NCBI RefSeq assembly: GCF_003762835.1
Contig: NZ_RJWA01000002.1
Location: 558,001 to 622,000 of the forward strand
Source: Micromonospora sp. HM5-17
Lineage (GTDB): Bacteria > Actinomycetota > Actinomycetes > Mycobacteriales > Micromonosporaceae
DNA length: 64,000 nt
Direction: 5' to 3'
Shown here: positions 8,399-17,555 of the stretch, piece after piece
Layout: each line of letters starts with the position of its first letter
How positions within the stretch are numbered: position 1 is the stretch's first letter
Position numbers and translations under genes: made by a program
The notes under the pieces: generated by a model
Database searches by the model: none
Told to the model about the DNA's origin: nothing
Seen by the model: the letters and a program-made list of their open reading frames with translations, nothing else

Positions 8399-9328
8399 TC
8401 AGGTCTCCTCCCGGATCAGGTCGAGCACGGCGTCGGTCAGCGACGGACGGACGATCTGGACGTCGCGGGGCCGCAGGCCGCTGGCGTACACGGCGGCGAG
8501 CGTGGCGTCGACGTCGCTCGTCTCCAGCACGATGCGGCCGTCCTCCACCCGTACCTCGCGTACCGCGGGCTCGGCACGGATCTGGTCCAGCCTGGCGGTC
8601 AGGGCGGTCGGCTCGATCGCGTCGGCGCGGAAGCCGACCACGGACGTTCGCCCCCGGGACACCAGCGAATCCGCGCTGCCGTCGGCGATGACCGCCCCGG
8701 ACCTGATCACCACGATCCGGTCGGCGAACTGCTGCGCCTCCTCCAGCAGGTGGGTGGTGAACAGCACGGTGGCGCCGTCGGCCATCCGCTGCCGCAACGA
8801 GACCCAGAACGCCTGACGCGCCTGTGGGTCCAGAGCGGCCGTGGGCTCGTCCAACATGAGCAGTCGAGGCTGGCCGGCCAGCGCGAGCGCCAACTTCAGG
8901 CGTTGCCGTTGCCCACCGGAGAGCCGGGTGGCGCGGCGCCGGACGAGATCGGCCAGGCCCACCTCGGCGAGCAGCTGCGGCGGGGAGGCGGCGCCGCGGC
9001 CGTACAGGTGGCAGACGAGCTGGACGAGCTCGCCGACGGTGATCTGGCGCATCAGGCCGGTGTCCTGGAGCATCGCGCCGACCGCGCCGTTCGCCAGGGC
9101 CTGGCGTGGGCTGGTCCCGGTGACCCGGACCGTTCCCGTCGTGGGCGGCAGAATGCCGAGCAGGACATGCGTCAGGGTGCTCTTGCCGGCACCGTTCGCC
9201 CCGACCAGCGCCACCGACTCGCCCGGTGCGATGTCGAGGTTCACCTCCGTGAGTGCGGTGACCGCCCGGCTGCCCCGGCCGTACGTCACGGAGACCCCGC
9301 GGAGTTCGATCGCGCGGTTCTGCTGCAT
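8399..9328 (-). CDS. ABC transporter ATP-binding protein (drug-export type)
   Basis: A 309-residue ATPase. Walker A is GANGAGKST (about residues 38-46), the signature is LSGGQRQRLKLA, and Walker B is LLMLDEPTAALDP, followed by the switch His in TTHLLEE. The C-terminal ~90 residues form the DUF4162-like extension found in DrrA-type exporters. It pairs with the permease gene downstream. No ribosome site is seen at the ATG; an AATGAT hexamer lies three to eight bases upstream, which would fit a leaderless mRNA. The 135-bp region to the divergent kinase gene should hold both promoters. Confidence 0.93.
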   Translation of the reverse strand: MQQNRAIELRGVSVTYGRGSRAVTALTEVNLDIAPGESVALVGANGAGKSTLTHVLLGILPPTTGTVRVTGTSPRQALANGAVGAMLQDTGLMRQITVGELVQLVCHLYGRGAASPPQLLAEVGLADLVRRRATRLSGGQRQRLKLALALAGQPRLLMLDEPTAALDPQARQAFWVSLRQRMADGATVLFTTHLLEEAQQFADRIVVIRSGAVIADGSADSLVSRGRTSVVGFRADAIEPTALTARLDQIRAEPAVREVRVEDGRIVLETSDVDATLAAVYASGLRPRDVQIVRPSLTDAVLDLIREET

Positions 9329-9450
9329 ACGATCATTGCCGCAGACCCGGCGCCGGGGCGGTAGTGTCGCCGGCCATCATCGGACCGTGACATCCGTCAG
9401 CAGTCGCCGCCGCCGGGCCGCGGAGGTCGACTGCGGCGACCCCCCGGCGT

Positions 9451-9456
9451 TAGCGT
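9451..9456 (+). promoter_or_regulatory. -10 element of a likely leaderless promoter
   Basis: TAGCGT fits the actinobacterial TAnnnT -10 consensus and ends 7 bp before the ATG at 9464. There is no Shine-Dalgarno sequence, so the mRNA would begin at the start codon. Confidence 0.4.
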
Positions 9457-9463
9457 GCTCGAC

Positions 9464-10621
9464 ATGGCCGTACCCACCCAACCGCCGATGCGGACGGCAC
9501 GCGATCGGGAACTCGGCTGGCTCCGCTGGCTCGGTGTCGCGTTCGTGCTGACGACGTACGCTCCGTTGAGCGCGTCGTTGGCGCACGCCCGGGCGGCGGC
9601 CGCGGTGGTGGTGACGGGCCTCACGGTCGTGTTCGTGGTGAGCTGGGTCGCGGTGGTCTGGCGGTCCACCCCCTGGCGGCAGCGGGTCGTGGCGCCCTCC
9701 GCGCTGGCCGTGACGCTGTGCAGCGGTGCGGCGTTGACCTTCGCCGCTCCCCGGCAGTGGCTCGGGACGATACCCTTCCTGCTGGTCGCCGCGTTGGTGC
9801 TCAGCTCCGGTCCGGTGCTGGCCGTGGTCTGGAGCATCGCCGTGCCGGCCGCCACCATGCTGGTCGGCATCGCGCACGGCATGCGCTGGACGGAGCTGGC
9901 GGAGTTCGCGGCCGGGCAGGCCGTGCTCGGGGTCACGCTCGTGGCGACGCACAGTCTGGCCCGGGCCGTGCTGTTGCTGCGCCGGCTCCGGCGGCTCGCC
10001 CATGAGCAGGGCCAGGAGATCGAGCGGCTTCGACTGGCGCGGGAGATTCACGACGCGCTCGGGCGGGATCTGCTGGCCGTGGTGTTGCGTACCCAGATGA
10101 TCGCCGACGACCCGCAGACCCCGCCCGCGATCGCCGCCGAGGCGCGCCTGGCGGGCGAGGCGGCCCGCCGGGCGCTGGAGTCGGTCCGGACCGTGGTGCA
10201 CGACCTGCACGTCAACGACCTGAACGACGAGGTGGCGCAGGCCCGGGATCTGTTGCGGACGGTGGGCATCGAGCTGGTCGTGGTCGGTCAGGTCCCCGCC
10301 GGACGGGAGTTGGCGCCCGTCCTGCGGGAGGCGGTGACCAATGTGGTACGGCACGCGGCCGGCGCGCGGACCTGCCTGGTGTGTTTCGAGACCGTGCCCG
10401 GTCTGCTGCGGATGACCGTCGACGACGACGGGACGGGTGACACGCCGATCGTGGCCGGCCAGGGCATCCGGGGGATGCAGGACCGGGTGCTGGCCCGCTC
10501 CGGCCGGTTCGAGGTGCGACGCCGGCCCGGTGGCGGGGTCCGGGTGCTGGTCGAGGTGCCGGTGACGGAGACCCAGCCGGATCGGCGTGAGCCGGCGGAA
10601 GGCCCGATCCATGTCCACTGA
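9464..10621 (+). CDS. sensor histidine kinase, NarL/DesK class
   Basis: A 385-residue kinase with an N-terminal membrane domain of four to five helices (about residues 18-165), the HisKA_3 box LAREIHDALG (His near residue 195), and a small HATPase domain with LREAVTNVVRHA and GQGIRGMQDR. A GTG nine bases earlier is in frame, but the ATG at 9464 fits the -10 spacing better. The membrane domain has no large extracellular loop, so it may sense the membrane state or the neighbouring transporter. It overlaps the response regulator gene. The pair is divergent from the drug-type ABC exporter, an arrangement in which such systems often control the exporter. Confidence 0.9.
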   Translation: MAVPTQPPMRTARDRELGWLRWLGVAFVLTTYAPLSASLAHARAAAAVVVTGLTVVFVVSWVAVVWRSTPWRQRVVAPSALAVTLCSGAALTFAAPRQWLGTIPFLLVAALVLSSGPVLAVVWSIAVPAATMLVGIAHGMRWTELAEFAAGQAVLGVTLVATHSLARAVLLLRRLRRLAHEQGQEIERLRLAREIHDALGRDLLAVVLRTQMIADDPQTPPAIAAEARLAGEAARRALESVRTVVHDLHVNDLNDEVAQARDLLRTVGIELVVVGQVPAGRELAPVLREAVTNVVRHAAGARTCLVCFETVPGLLRMTVDDDGTGDTPIVAGQGIRGMQDRVLARSGRFEVRRRPGGGVRVLVEVPVTETQPDRREPAEGPIHVH

Positions 10622-11330
10622 ACCGGCGCACGGCTCCGGGTCTGCATACCTGGCGGGCGGGAGCGGGTCCACTGATCCGGTGGGCGGGATGGAGTCCGCC
10701 GAACCGGCGGCGCCGATCCGCGTGGCGCTCGTGGAGGACGAGGCGTTCGTCCGGGAGGCGTTCGTCGCCATGCTGCAGCGCATGCCGAACATCGAGGTGG
10801 TGGGTGCGGCGCGGTCGGCCCGGGAGGCGGTGGCGTTGGCGCTGCGAACCATGCCGGACGTGATGTTGGTCGACATCCGGATCCTGGGCGAGCCGCCGCT
10901 GACCGACGGGATCGAGGTGGTCCGGGCGCTGGCCCGAACCGCCCCGGCCATCGGCTGCCTGGTGCTCACCACGTTCGGAAGTCCCGGCGAGGTACGCCGG
11001 GCGCTGGCGGCCGGCGCACGGGGCTTCCTGGTCAAGGACACCCGACCCCCGCAGGTGTACGCCGCCATCCAGGATGTCGCGGCCGGCGGGCACGCGATCA
11101 CCCCGTCGCTCGCGGCGGCCGTGGTGCGGTCCGACCGCAACCCGTTGACCGCGCGCGAACTCGACGTCCTGCGGCTCAGCCGGACGTACAGCACCGTGCG
11201 GGCCGTCGCGGAGGTGTTGCACCTGGCCGAGGGAACCGTCCGCAACTACCTGTCCAGCGCCATCGGCAAGCTGGGCGCCCGGAACAGGTTCGAGGCCGTC
11301 CGGACCGCGGAGGACCAGGGCTGGCTGTGA
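10611..11330 (+). CDS. response regulator, NarL/LuxR class
   Basis: A 239-residue regulator. After a linker of about 30 residues that is unusual at the N-terminus, the receiver domain has the acidic pocket (VEDE), the phosphoacceptor Asp in LVDIRI and the Lys in FLVKD. The C-terminal LuxR helix-turn-helix is NPLTARELDVLRL to AEGTVRNYLSSAIGKL. The chosen ATG overlaps the kinase gene by 11 bp and has GGAAGG upstream; an ATG at 10689 just before the receiver domain is an alternative. It is the cognate partner of the kinase. Confidence 0.9.
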   Translation: MSTEPAHGSGSAYLAGGSGSTDPVGGMESAEPAAPIRVALVEDEAFVREAFVAMLQRMPNIEVVGAARSAREAVALALRTMPDVMLVDIRILGEPPLTDGIEVVRALARTAPAIGCLVLTTFGSPGEVRRALAAGARGFLVKDTRPPQVYAAIQDVAAGGHAITPSLAAAVVRSDRNPLTARELDVLRLSRTYSTVRAVAEVLHLAEGTVRNYLSSAIGKLGARNRFEAVRTAEDQGWL

Positions 11331-11565
11331 ACGCCCCCGCGTCGTTCGCCGACCGTTCGCGTTCGGCCTGATCGTCCGGGCGGGTCAGGGCCGGGACGCC
11401 CGCTCGTCGGTGACCGTGGACGCAAGGGTGCCTTCGCGGTCGGCGTGTTCGTGGGCCACCGCCCCGGGTGGCCGGCGCCCGGACCGAGGTCGCGCGCTGG
11501 GTGGTAGCGCACGGCCGTCGTCCGGGCCCGGCGGCGCGGGGCAGCGTCGGCGCGGGACCGGCGGT
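11331..11565. other. non-coding region between convergent genes
   Basis: This 235-bp GC-rich stretch lies between the response regulator and the second LacI gene, which converge. I found no gene with a ribosome site and no strong terminator hairpin. Confidence 0.5.
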
Positions 11566-12600
11566 TCAGCCGGCGGGCGCGGGGCCGGTCGAGTCGCGGA
11601 CGACCAGGGTGTGGCCTGTGGAGCGGCGACGCGGTCGTTTCGACCGGGGCTTGAGCGCCAGATCGAGCGCCATCCGGCCCATCTCCGTCATCGGCAGCCG
11701 GACCGTGGTGAGACTGGGGGCGAGGTCCGCCGCGACCGAGACGTCGTTGAAGCCGACGACCGAGATCCGCTCGGGCACGGCGATCCGGTGTGCCCGCAGC
11801 GTGGCCAGGACACCGATCGCCATCGAGTCGTTCAGCGCGAGGATCGCGGTGGTCTCCGGGTGGTCCCGGAGGATCCGCTCGGCGGCGACCCGGCCGCCGT
11901 CGCGGGTGAACTCGGTCCGGACGACCGGCAGGTCGGTGAGGGCCCGACCGTGCCGGCGCAGCGCGGCGTCGACCCCGGCGAGTCGGTCCTCGACGGTGGT
12001 GAGGCCGCCGGCGGCCGAGGCGATCGCGATCCGGCGGTGCCCCAGGCTCAGCAGGTGCTCGCCGAGCGCGCGTCCGCCGGCCTCGTTGTCCGGGAGGACG
12101 GCGTCGACCCCCAGGTGGTGCCGGCCGATGGCGGCGACCCGGCCGCCGAGATCCTGGAACGCCGACAGCTCCCGGCGCGCCTCGGCCTCCACGGCCGGGT
12201 CGGTGTAGCCGGAGCCCGCGATGAGGATGATCCCGACCCGCTGGGCGATGAGGTGCCGCACCTGTCGCAGCTCGTGCTCCGGGTTCCGGCCCGAGTGGCA
12301 GATCTGCACCAGCAGACCCTGCTCGCCGGCGACCTGGATGACACCGCCGGCGATCTCGGAGAAGTACGGATCGTCGATCTGGTGGACGATGAGGCCGACC
12401 GTCGGGCTGGCCCCGCCGGCCAGGGTGCGGGCGTACGGGTTGGCGACGTACCCGAGTTCCCGGGAGACCTGCCGGACACGGTCGGCGACCTCCGCGCTGA
12501 CGCCGTCCCGCCCGGCGAGGGCTCGGGACGCGGTCGCCAGGGACACCCCGGCGCGTTCGGCGACGTCGACCAGGCGCAATCTCGGCCCTGGCTTGGGCAT
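11566..12600 (-). CDS. LacI-family transcriptional regulator
   Basis: A 344-residue LacI/GalR regulator. The helix-turn-helix is RLVDVAERAGVSLATASRAL (about residues 8-27), the hinge YVANPYARTLAGG, and the sensor domain ends with the family VVGFNDVSVA and TVRLP segments. The frame is open for 20 more codons upstream, but the ATG at 12600 has GGGGAG seven bases before it and begins right before the DNA-binding domain. It is divergent from the LivJ-type importer; the perfect palindrome at 12671-12698 between them contains two AAGCGCTT cores and is probably its operator. Confidence 0.94.
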   Translation of the reverse strand: MPKPGPRLRLVDVAERAGVSLATASRALAGRDGVSAEVADRVRQVSRELGYVANPYARTLAGGASPTVGLIVHQIDDPYFSEIAGGVIQVAGEQGLLVQICHSGRNPEHELRQVRHLIAQRVGIILIAGSGYTDPAVEAEARRELSAFQDLGGRVAAIGRHHLGVDAVLPDNEAGGRALGEHLLSLGHRRIAIASAAGGLTTVEDRLAGVDAALRRHGRALTDLPVVRTEFTRDGGRVAAERILRDHPETTAILALNDSMAIGVLATLRAHRIAVPERISVVGFNDVSVAADLAPSLTTVRLPMTEMGRMALDLALKPRSKRPRRRSTGHTLVVRDSTGPAPAG

Positions 12601-12670
12601 CCGCAACTCCCCAGCAACATCAATTCGACACGTATGACTATTGCCCGTGACGCAGGCCACAGCTTAGGGT

Positions 12671-12698
12671 ACGTAAGCGCTTTCGCAAGCGCTTACGT
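12671..12698. promoter_or_regulatory. perfect 28-bp palindrome, likely LacI operator
   Basis: Two 12-bp arms, ACGTAAGCGCTT and AAGCGCTTACGT, flank TCGC. Each arm carries an AAGCGCTT core of the LacI-family type, so it can be read as two operators side by side or as one long one. It lies 24 bp before the start of the substrate-binding protein gene and 71 bp from the LacI start, where it could control both promoters. Confidence 0.8.
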
Positions 12699-12721
12699 CC
12701 GGTGCAAAGGAGCGTCCTGGG

Positions 12722-13675
12722 ATGACATCCCGAGTGACACGCACACGATGGGCAACGGCTTTCGGCGCGGCGGTCGCACTCGCGCTGGCGGGCTGTGGCG
12801 GCACCAACGGCGGATCGGGCGACGACCCGATCGTCGTCGGGATCTCGCTCCCGCTGACCGGTGACTTCTCCGAGCCCGGCAAGGGCGTGCAACGCGGCTA
12901 CGAGGCGTGGGCGAAGATCACCAACGACAAGGGTGGCCTGCTCGGCCGCCGGATCGAGCTGAAGATTCTCGACGACCAGTCCAACGCGGACCGGGTCGTC
13001 GCGGACTACGAGCAGTTGATCGGCAAGGACAATGTGGACATCGTGGTGGGTCCCTTCTCGACCCGCCTCGTCGTACCGGCGGCCCGGGTCGCCGAGGAGT
13101 ACGGCATGCTCTTCGTCGAGCCGGCCGGCGCGGCGAAGATCGCGGCCTCCCGAGCCGACATCGCGGTGGGCGGCTCGCAGTACCAGGACGGGGTGAACCT
13201 GATCGTCGCCCTGCAGCAGCTCGACTACCAGCCCAAGCTCGCCGCCTTCTCGACCGCGCCGACCAACCCCGAGTTCGCGGCGGCGATCGGCAACAAGACC
13301 GAGGGGATCCTGGCGCCGACCGGCTACACCCAGAAGGCGCCGTACCCGAGCAACGTGGAGTTCGTCGAGAAGTACACCGCGCAGTTCGGCTCGCCGCCGG
13401 AGGAGGACGAGGCGAACGCGTACACCACCGGGCAGGTCGTCGCCGCGGCCGTGACCGCGGTGGGCTGCGCCGAGCAGGGGGAGTGCCAGAAGAAGCTGGT
13501 CGACTGGCTGCGCAACAACACGGTCGACACCGTCGTCGGCCCGCTGCGCTGGGACGCGGCCGGCAGGCCACAGGGCGCGCACATGATCCAGCAGTGGGTC
13601 GGCGGACAGATCCAGATCGTGCTGCCGGCGGACGCCAGGGAGGCCGACCTCATCTACCCGAAGCCGGCCTGGTGA
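12722..13675 (+). CDS. substrate-binding lipoprotein, branched-chain amino acid (LivJ) type
   Basis: A 317-residue lipoprotein: basic N-terminus, hydrophobic stretch and lipobox LALAGC at about residues 16-21, then a type I periplasmic-binding fold (DPIVVGISLPLTGDFSEPGKG is characteristic of the LivJ/HAAT group). It captures the ligand outside the membrane for the LivHMGF system encoded next. AAAGGAG lies 9 bp before the ATG. It is shorter than most LivJ proteins (about 350-400). The ligand is not evident: control by a LacI protein would be unusual for an amino acid and suggests a sugar-like or other carbon source. Confidence 0.9.
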   Translation: MTSRVTRTRWATAFGAAVALALAGCGGTNGGSGDDPIVVGISLPLTGDFSEPGKGVQRGYEAWAKITNDKGGLLGRRIELKILDDQSNADRVVADYEQLIGKDNVDIVVGPFSTRLVVPAARVAEEYGMLFVEPAGAAKIAASRADIAVGGSQYQDGVNLIVALQQLDYQPKLAAFSTAPTNPEFAAAIGNKTEGILAPTGYTQKAPYPSNVEFVEKYTAQFGSPPEEDEANAYTTGQVVAAAVTAVGCAEQGECQKKLVDWLRNNTVDTVVGPLRWDAAGRPQGAHMIQQWVGGQIQIVLPADAREADLIYPKPAW

Positions 13676-13682
13676 GGTCCCG

Positions 13683-14570
13683 ATGCCGTCCGGGGCACTG
13701 CTTCTGCAGAGCGTCGTGCTGGGCCTGCTGCTGGGCGGGCTCTACGCCCTCCTGGCCGCGGGTCTGACGCTCTACTTCGGCATCTTGCGGGTGGTGATGA
13801 TCGCCCATTCGGCGTTCCTGATCCTCGCGGCGTACCTGGCGTGGTGGTCGCACACCCGGCTCGGCGTCGACCCGCTGCTGTCGCTGGTCGTCAGCGTGCC
13901 ACTCTTCTTCTGCATCGGGGTCGGCCTGCAGCGGCTGCTGCTCGCCCGGCTGCGCCCGGCGACCCTCACCATGATGTCGGTCCTGCTCACCTTCGCGATC
14001 GCGGTGCTGATCGAGGGCCTGCTCGGGTACGCCTTCACCGGCACCCAGCGGCGGATCCAGCTCGGCTACGGCGCCGCCAGTATCGGGTTCTTCGGCGCCC
14101 GGATCGCGGTGGTCAAGCTGATCGCGTTCGGCCTGGCCGCCGTCGCCCTGCTGACGCTCTACCTGCTGCTGAAGAAGACCACCTTCGGCTGGGCACTGCG
14201 GGCCACCATCCAGCACCGGGACGCGGCGCGGCTGGTCGGGATCGACACCGACCGGGTCGCCGGCTTCGGCTTCGGCATCGGACTGGCCACCGCGGCCGTC
14301 GGCGGCACCGCGCTCTCCCTCGACACCACCATCTACCCCTCGCTGCACTGGCACTGGATCGGCCCGCTGATGGCGATCATCGTGGTGGGCGGCCTCGGCA
14401 GCGTACCGGGCGCCGCGGCCGCCGCGATGCTCCTCGGCCTGCTCCAGAGCCTGCTCCAGATCCCGATGGGTACGACCTGGGCGCAGACGGTCTTCTACCT
14501 CGCGCTCTTCGCGACGTTGGCCTTCCGCCCCCAGGGATTCTTCGGAGGTCGGCTTGCCCAGCGTTTCTGA
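13683..14570 (+). CDS. ABC importer permease, LivH type
   Basis: A 295-residue membrane protein of the LivH family with about eight helices and the motifs LLLGGLYALLAAGLTLYFG at the start and AIIVVGGLGSVPGAAAAAMLLG near residue 235-255. It forms the transmembrane pore together with the LivM-type protein. It starts 7 bp after the binding-protein gene and overlaps the next gene by 17 bp. Confidence 0.93.
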   Translation: MPSGALLLQSVVLGLLLGGLYALLAAGLTLYFGILRVVMIAHSAFLILAAYLAWWSHTRLGVDPLLSLVVSVPLFFCIGVGLQRLLLARLRPATLTMMSVLLTFAIAVLIEGLLGYAFTGTQRRIQLGYGAASIGFFGARIAVVKLIAFGLAAVALLTLYLLLKKTTFGWALRATIQHRDAARLVGIDTDRVAGFGFGIGLATAAVGGTALSLDTTIYPSLHWHWIGPLMAIIVVGGLGSVPGAAAAAMLLGLLQSLLQIPMGTTWAQTVFYLALFATLAFRPQGFFGGRLAQRF

Positions 14571-15816
14571 CTCCCTGACCAGGCCGGCCGACCCGGCCGC
14601 GCCGGTGGCGTCACCCGCCGCCGCCCCGGACGGTCGGCAACGGCTCGGCCGGCTGCTCTCCGGCGCCGCGCTGCTGGCGCTGGCCGTTGCGGTGCTGTCC
14701 TTCCCGGCGTGGGCACCCAACCCGTACGTGCTCTCGGCCGGGGTCGTGGTGCTGAACTACGCGGTGCTCTCGACGTCGTGGAACTTCGTCGGCGGCTTCA
14801 CCGGCTACATCTCCCTCGGGCACGGGGCGCTGGCCGGTCTCGGCGGCTACGCCACCGGGCTGCTCGTGGTCAGGGCCGGCCTGCCGAGCTTCGTCGCCCT
14901 GGCCGTCGCCGGACTGCTGGTGGCGGCGTTCGCGGTGCCGGTCGGGTACGCGGCGCTGCGGGTCCGGGGGGCCTCCTTCGTCATCGTCTCGATCGCACTG
15001 GTGCTGATCCTGCTGCTGGTCTTCCAGAGCTGGGCCTCCGTCACCGGCGGCTCGCGCGGACTCGTGGTGCCCCGGCCCTTCCCCGACCTGCTCCGACCGG
15101 AGCATCACCGGGTCTTCTACTACCTCTTCGCCGTTCTGCTCGGCGTGGCGTTGCTGGTCTGGTGGCTGATCGACCGGTCCCGGTTCGGCCTGGGGCTCAA
15201 GGCGATCCGGGAGGACGAGGACAAGGCCGAGTCGCTGGGCACCCCGACCTTCGGCTACAAGCTCGTCGTCTTCGTCGTCTCGGCCGGGTTCACCGGACTC
15301 GCCGGCGGGCTCTACGCCCTCTGGTTCGGCGACCTCGATCCGGTCTTCCAGTTCTCCATCCTGACCGGCGCCTACCTCGTGCTGATGGCGTTGCTCGGCG
15401 GCGTCCGGCACCTCTTCGGCCCGGTGGTCGGGGCGCTGGTGGTCGGGGTGGCCTTGGAGTACTTCAAGGTGGAGTTCGGCGACACCCAGCTGCATCTCGT
15501 CGCCACCGGCGTCCTGCTCGCGCTGGTCGTGCTCTTCATGCCCGACGGGGTCCTGCCGGCCCTCGGTGGACTGCGCGACCGCTATCTCCGGCCGGCGCAG
15601 GCGTCGATCCGCGAGGTCACCGCCGCCGAGTTGTGGGCGCGGCGCGCCGCCGAGTCGGGTTCGACGTCGACCGTGACCGGACCTGCCCCGACGGACCCGG
15701 CCGGGTCCGGGCCGGCCGCTTCGGGCGGCGTTGAACGGGCGACCGCGGACCCGGACGCCCCGGAGCACGTCGCGGCGGAGCCCGGGGCACCGACGACCGA
15801 ACCGGAGGCGAGGTGA
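14554..15816 (+). CDS. ABC importer permease, LivM type
   Basis: A 420-residue permease of the LivM family. A TTG start with GGAGG five bases upstream overlaps the LivH gene. The membrane domain covers about residues 28-330, with GGFTGYISLGHGALAGLGGYATG, the family hallmark, near residue 72-95 and LGGVRHLFGPVVGALV near 285. The last 80 residues form a Pro/Ala/Thr/Glu-rich tail (low complexity) not found in typical LivM proteins, with no assignable domain. Confidence 0.92.
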   Translation: MPSVSDSLTRPADPAAPVASPAAAPDGRQRLGRLLSGAALLALAVAVLSFPAWAPNPYVLSAGVVVLNYAVLSTSWNFVGGFTGYISLGHGALAGLGGYATGLLVVRAGLPSFVALAVAGLLVAAFAVPVGYAALRVRGASFVIVSIALVLILLLVFQSWASVTGGSRGLVVPRPFPDLLRPEHHRVFYYLFAVLLGVALLVWWLIDRSRFGLGLKAIREDEDKAESLGTPTFGYKLVVFVVSAGFTGLAGGLYALWFGDLDPVFQFSILTGAYLVLMALLGGVRHLFGPVVGALVVGVALEYFKVEFGDTQLHLVATGVLLALVVLFMPDGVLPALGGLRDRYLRPAQASIREVTAAELWARRAAESGSTSTVTGPAPTDPAGSGPAASGGVERATADPDAPEHVAAEPGAPTTEPEAR

Positions 15817-16577
15817 GGAGCGTGAGGGAGGAGCGGCCCGGCCCGGCGCGGAGCCTGGAGACGGTGGCGCTGACCAAGGCGTTCGGCGGGGTCCGCGCGC
15901 TCGACGCGGCGACCGTGACGTTCCGGCACGGCAAGGTCAACGCGCTGATCGGCCCGAACGGTTCCGGCAAGACGACCTTCTTCAACTGCGTCACCGGGAT
16001 GATCCGGCCGGACAGCGGGCAGGTGACGTATCGGGGCCGGGATATCACCGGGCTCGCGCCGCACGTGATCGCCCGAGCCGGCCTGGGCCGGACCTTCCAG
16101 CTCTGTCGGGTCTTCCCCCGGATGTCCGCGCTGGACAACGTCCTGGTGGCGGCCCGGCCGGGTGGCGTGGTGGCGAGGCTGCGGGGCGCCCACCGTCGCG
16201 CCGACGTCGACCGGGCCCGCGACTGGCTGACCCGGCTCGGCATCGAGCACCTGGCCGAGGTGGAGGCCCGGAACATGTCCTGGGGGCAGCAGAAGCTACT
16301 CGAACTGGCCGGTGTGCTGATGAGCGACCCGGAGACGGTGCTGCTCGACGAGCCGGCCGGCGGGGTCAACCCCGCGCTCCTCGACCGCATCGGCGCACTG
16401 GTGCGGGACCTCAACGCGGAGGGGAGAACCTTCGTGATCGTCGAGCACAACATGGACCTGGTGATGAGCGTCAGCGATCACATCGTGGTCTTCGACCGGG
16501 GCCGGCCGATCGCCGAGGGTCCACCGTCGGTGATCCGCAGCGACGAGCGGGTGCTGGGGGCATACCTTGGCGTCTGA
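15813..16577 (+). CDS. ABC importer ATPase, LivG type
   Basis: A 254-residue ATPase. Walker A is GPNGSGKTT, the Q-loop is in FQLCRVFPRMS, the signature is MSWGQQKLLELA (degenerate LSGGQ, as often in LivG), and Walker B is VLLDEPAGGVNP. A GTG start overlaps the LivM stop by 4 bp. LivG and LivF together drive the importer. Confidence 0.93.
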   Translation: MRSVREERPGPARSLETVALTKAFGGVRALDAATVTFRHGKVNALIGPNGSGKTTFFNCVTGMIRPDSGQVTYRGRDITGLAPHVIARAGLGRTFQLCRVFPRMSALDNVLVAARPGGVVARLRGAHRRADVDRARDWLTRLGIEHLAEVEARNMSWGQQKLLELAGVLMSDPETVLLDEPAGGVNPALLDRIGALVRDLNAEGRTFVIVEHNMDLVMSVSDHIVVFDRGRPIAEGPPSVIRSDERVLGAYLGV

Positions 16578-17316
16578 GCTCGAACTCGTCGACATCCAGG
16601 CCGGGTACGGCCGGGCGGCCCCGGTGCTGCGCGGACTCTCGGTCTCGGTCGAGGCCGGCACCATCGTCTGCCTCGTCGGCCCGAACGGCGCCGGCAAGTC
16701 GACGGTGCTCAAGGTGGCGAGCGGGTTGCTGAAGCCCCGCTCGGGTCGGATCCTGGTCCGCGGTGTCGACGTCACCGGGCAGGGTCCCCAGCAGATGCTG
16801 GCCTCCGGGGTGGCGCACGTGCTCCAGGGGCACAGCGTCTTCCGGGAGATGACGGTGGCCGAGAACGTGCTCCTCGGCGGCTACACGCTGCGGGACCGGT
16901 CCGTGCTCGCCAAACGGGTCGAGTTCGTCAAGGAGGTCTTCCCGGTCGTCGCCGACCGGTGGAACTCGTTGGCTGGACTGCTCTCCGGCGGGCAGCAGAA
17001 GCAGGTCGAGTTCGCCCGCTCGCTGATGGTCAACCCCAGGGTGGTGCTCCTCGACGAGCCCTCGATGGGGCTCGACCCGAAGGCGACCGCCACCGTCTTC
17101 GACCAGGTCGTCCGGATGCGCGACGCCGGGACCGCCGTGCTGCTGGTCGAGCAGAACGCGCGACGGGCGCTGGAGACCGCCGACGTCGGCTGCGTCCTCG
17201 ACCTCGGGCGGGTGCACCTGTCCGGCCCGGCATCGGACCTGCTCGCCGACCCGCGACTCGGCGAACTCTACCTTGGCGGCCGGCCCACCGTGCCGCAACC
17301 ACCGGCACGCCGCTGA
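16567..17316 (+). CDS. ABC importer ATPase, LivF type
   Basis: A 249-residue ATPase. Walker A is GPNGAGKST, the signature is LSGGQQKQVEFARSL and Walker B is VLLDEPSMGLDP, followed by LVEQNARRAL, which is typical of LivF. TTG start, overlapping LivG by 11 bp. It completes a five-gene importer. Confidence 0.93.
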   Translation: MASELELVDIQAGYGRAAPVLRGLSVSVEAGTIVCLVGPNGAGKSTVLKVASGLLKPRSGRILVRGVDVTGQGPQQMLASGVAHVLQGHSVFREMTVAENVLLGGYTLRDRSVLAKRVEFVKEVFPVVADRWNSLAGLLSGGQQKQVEFARSLMVNPRVVLLDEPSMGLDPKATATVFDQVVRMRDAGTAVLLVEQNARRALETADVGCVLDLGRVHLSGPASDLLADPRLGELYLGGRPTVPQPPARR

Positions 17317-17555
17317 ACCCCGACCGACCCACCGGCGGCCCCCGTACGCGGTTGCCGGCCATGCAGAAAGCGACCGCGCCGAGCCGGCGCGACGCCCGGC
17401 CCCACCGGGCGACGGGAACCCATCGTCCGTCCACAACCCACCCCTCGTCAGGAAGGCGGTCCCGGCACCACCTGCACCACTCCATAGATCGACGCGGCGT
17501 GACCGCGCTCCTCCGGGCGCCGGCCCCGCCGCCGTACCCGAGGGAGGTGTCCGCG

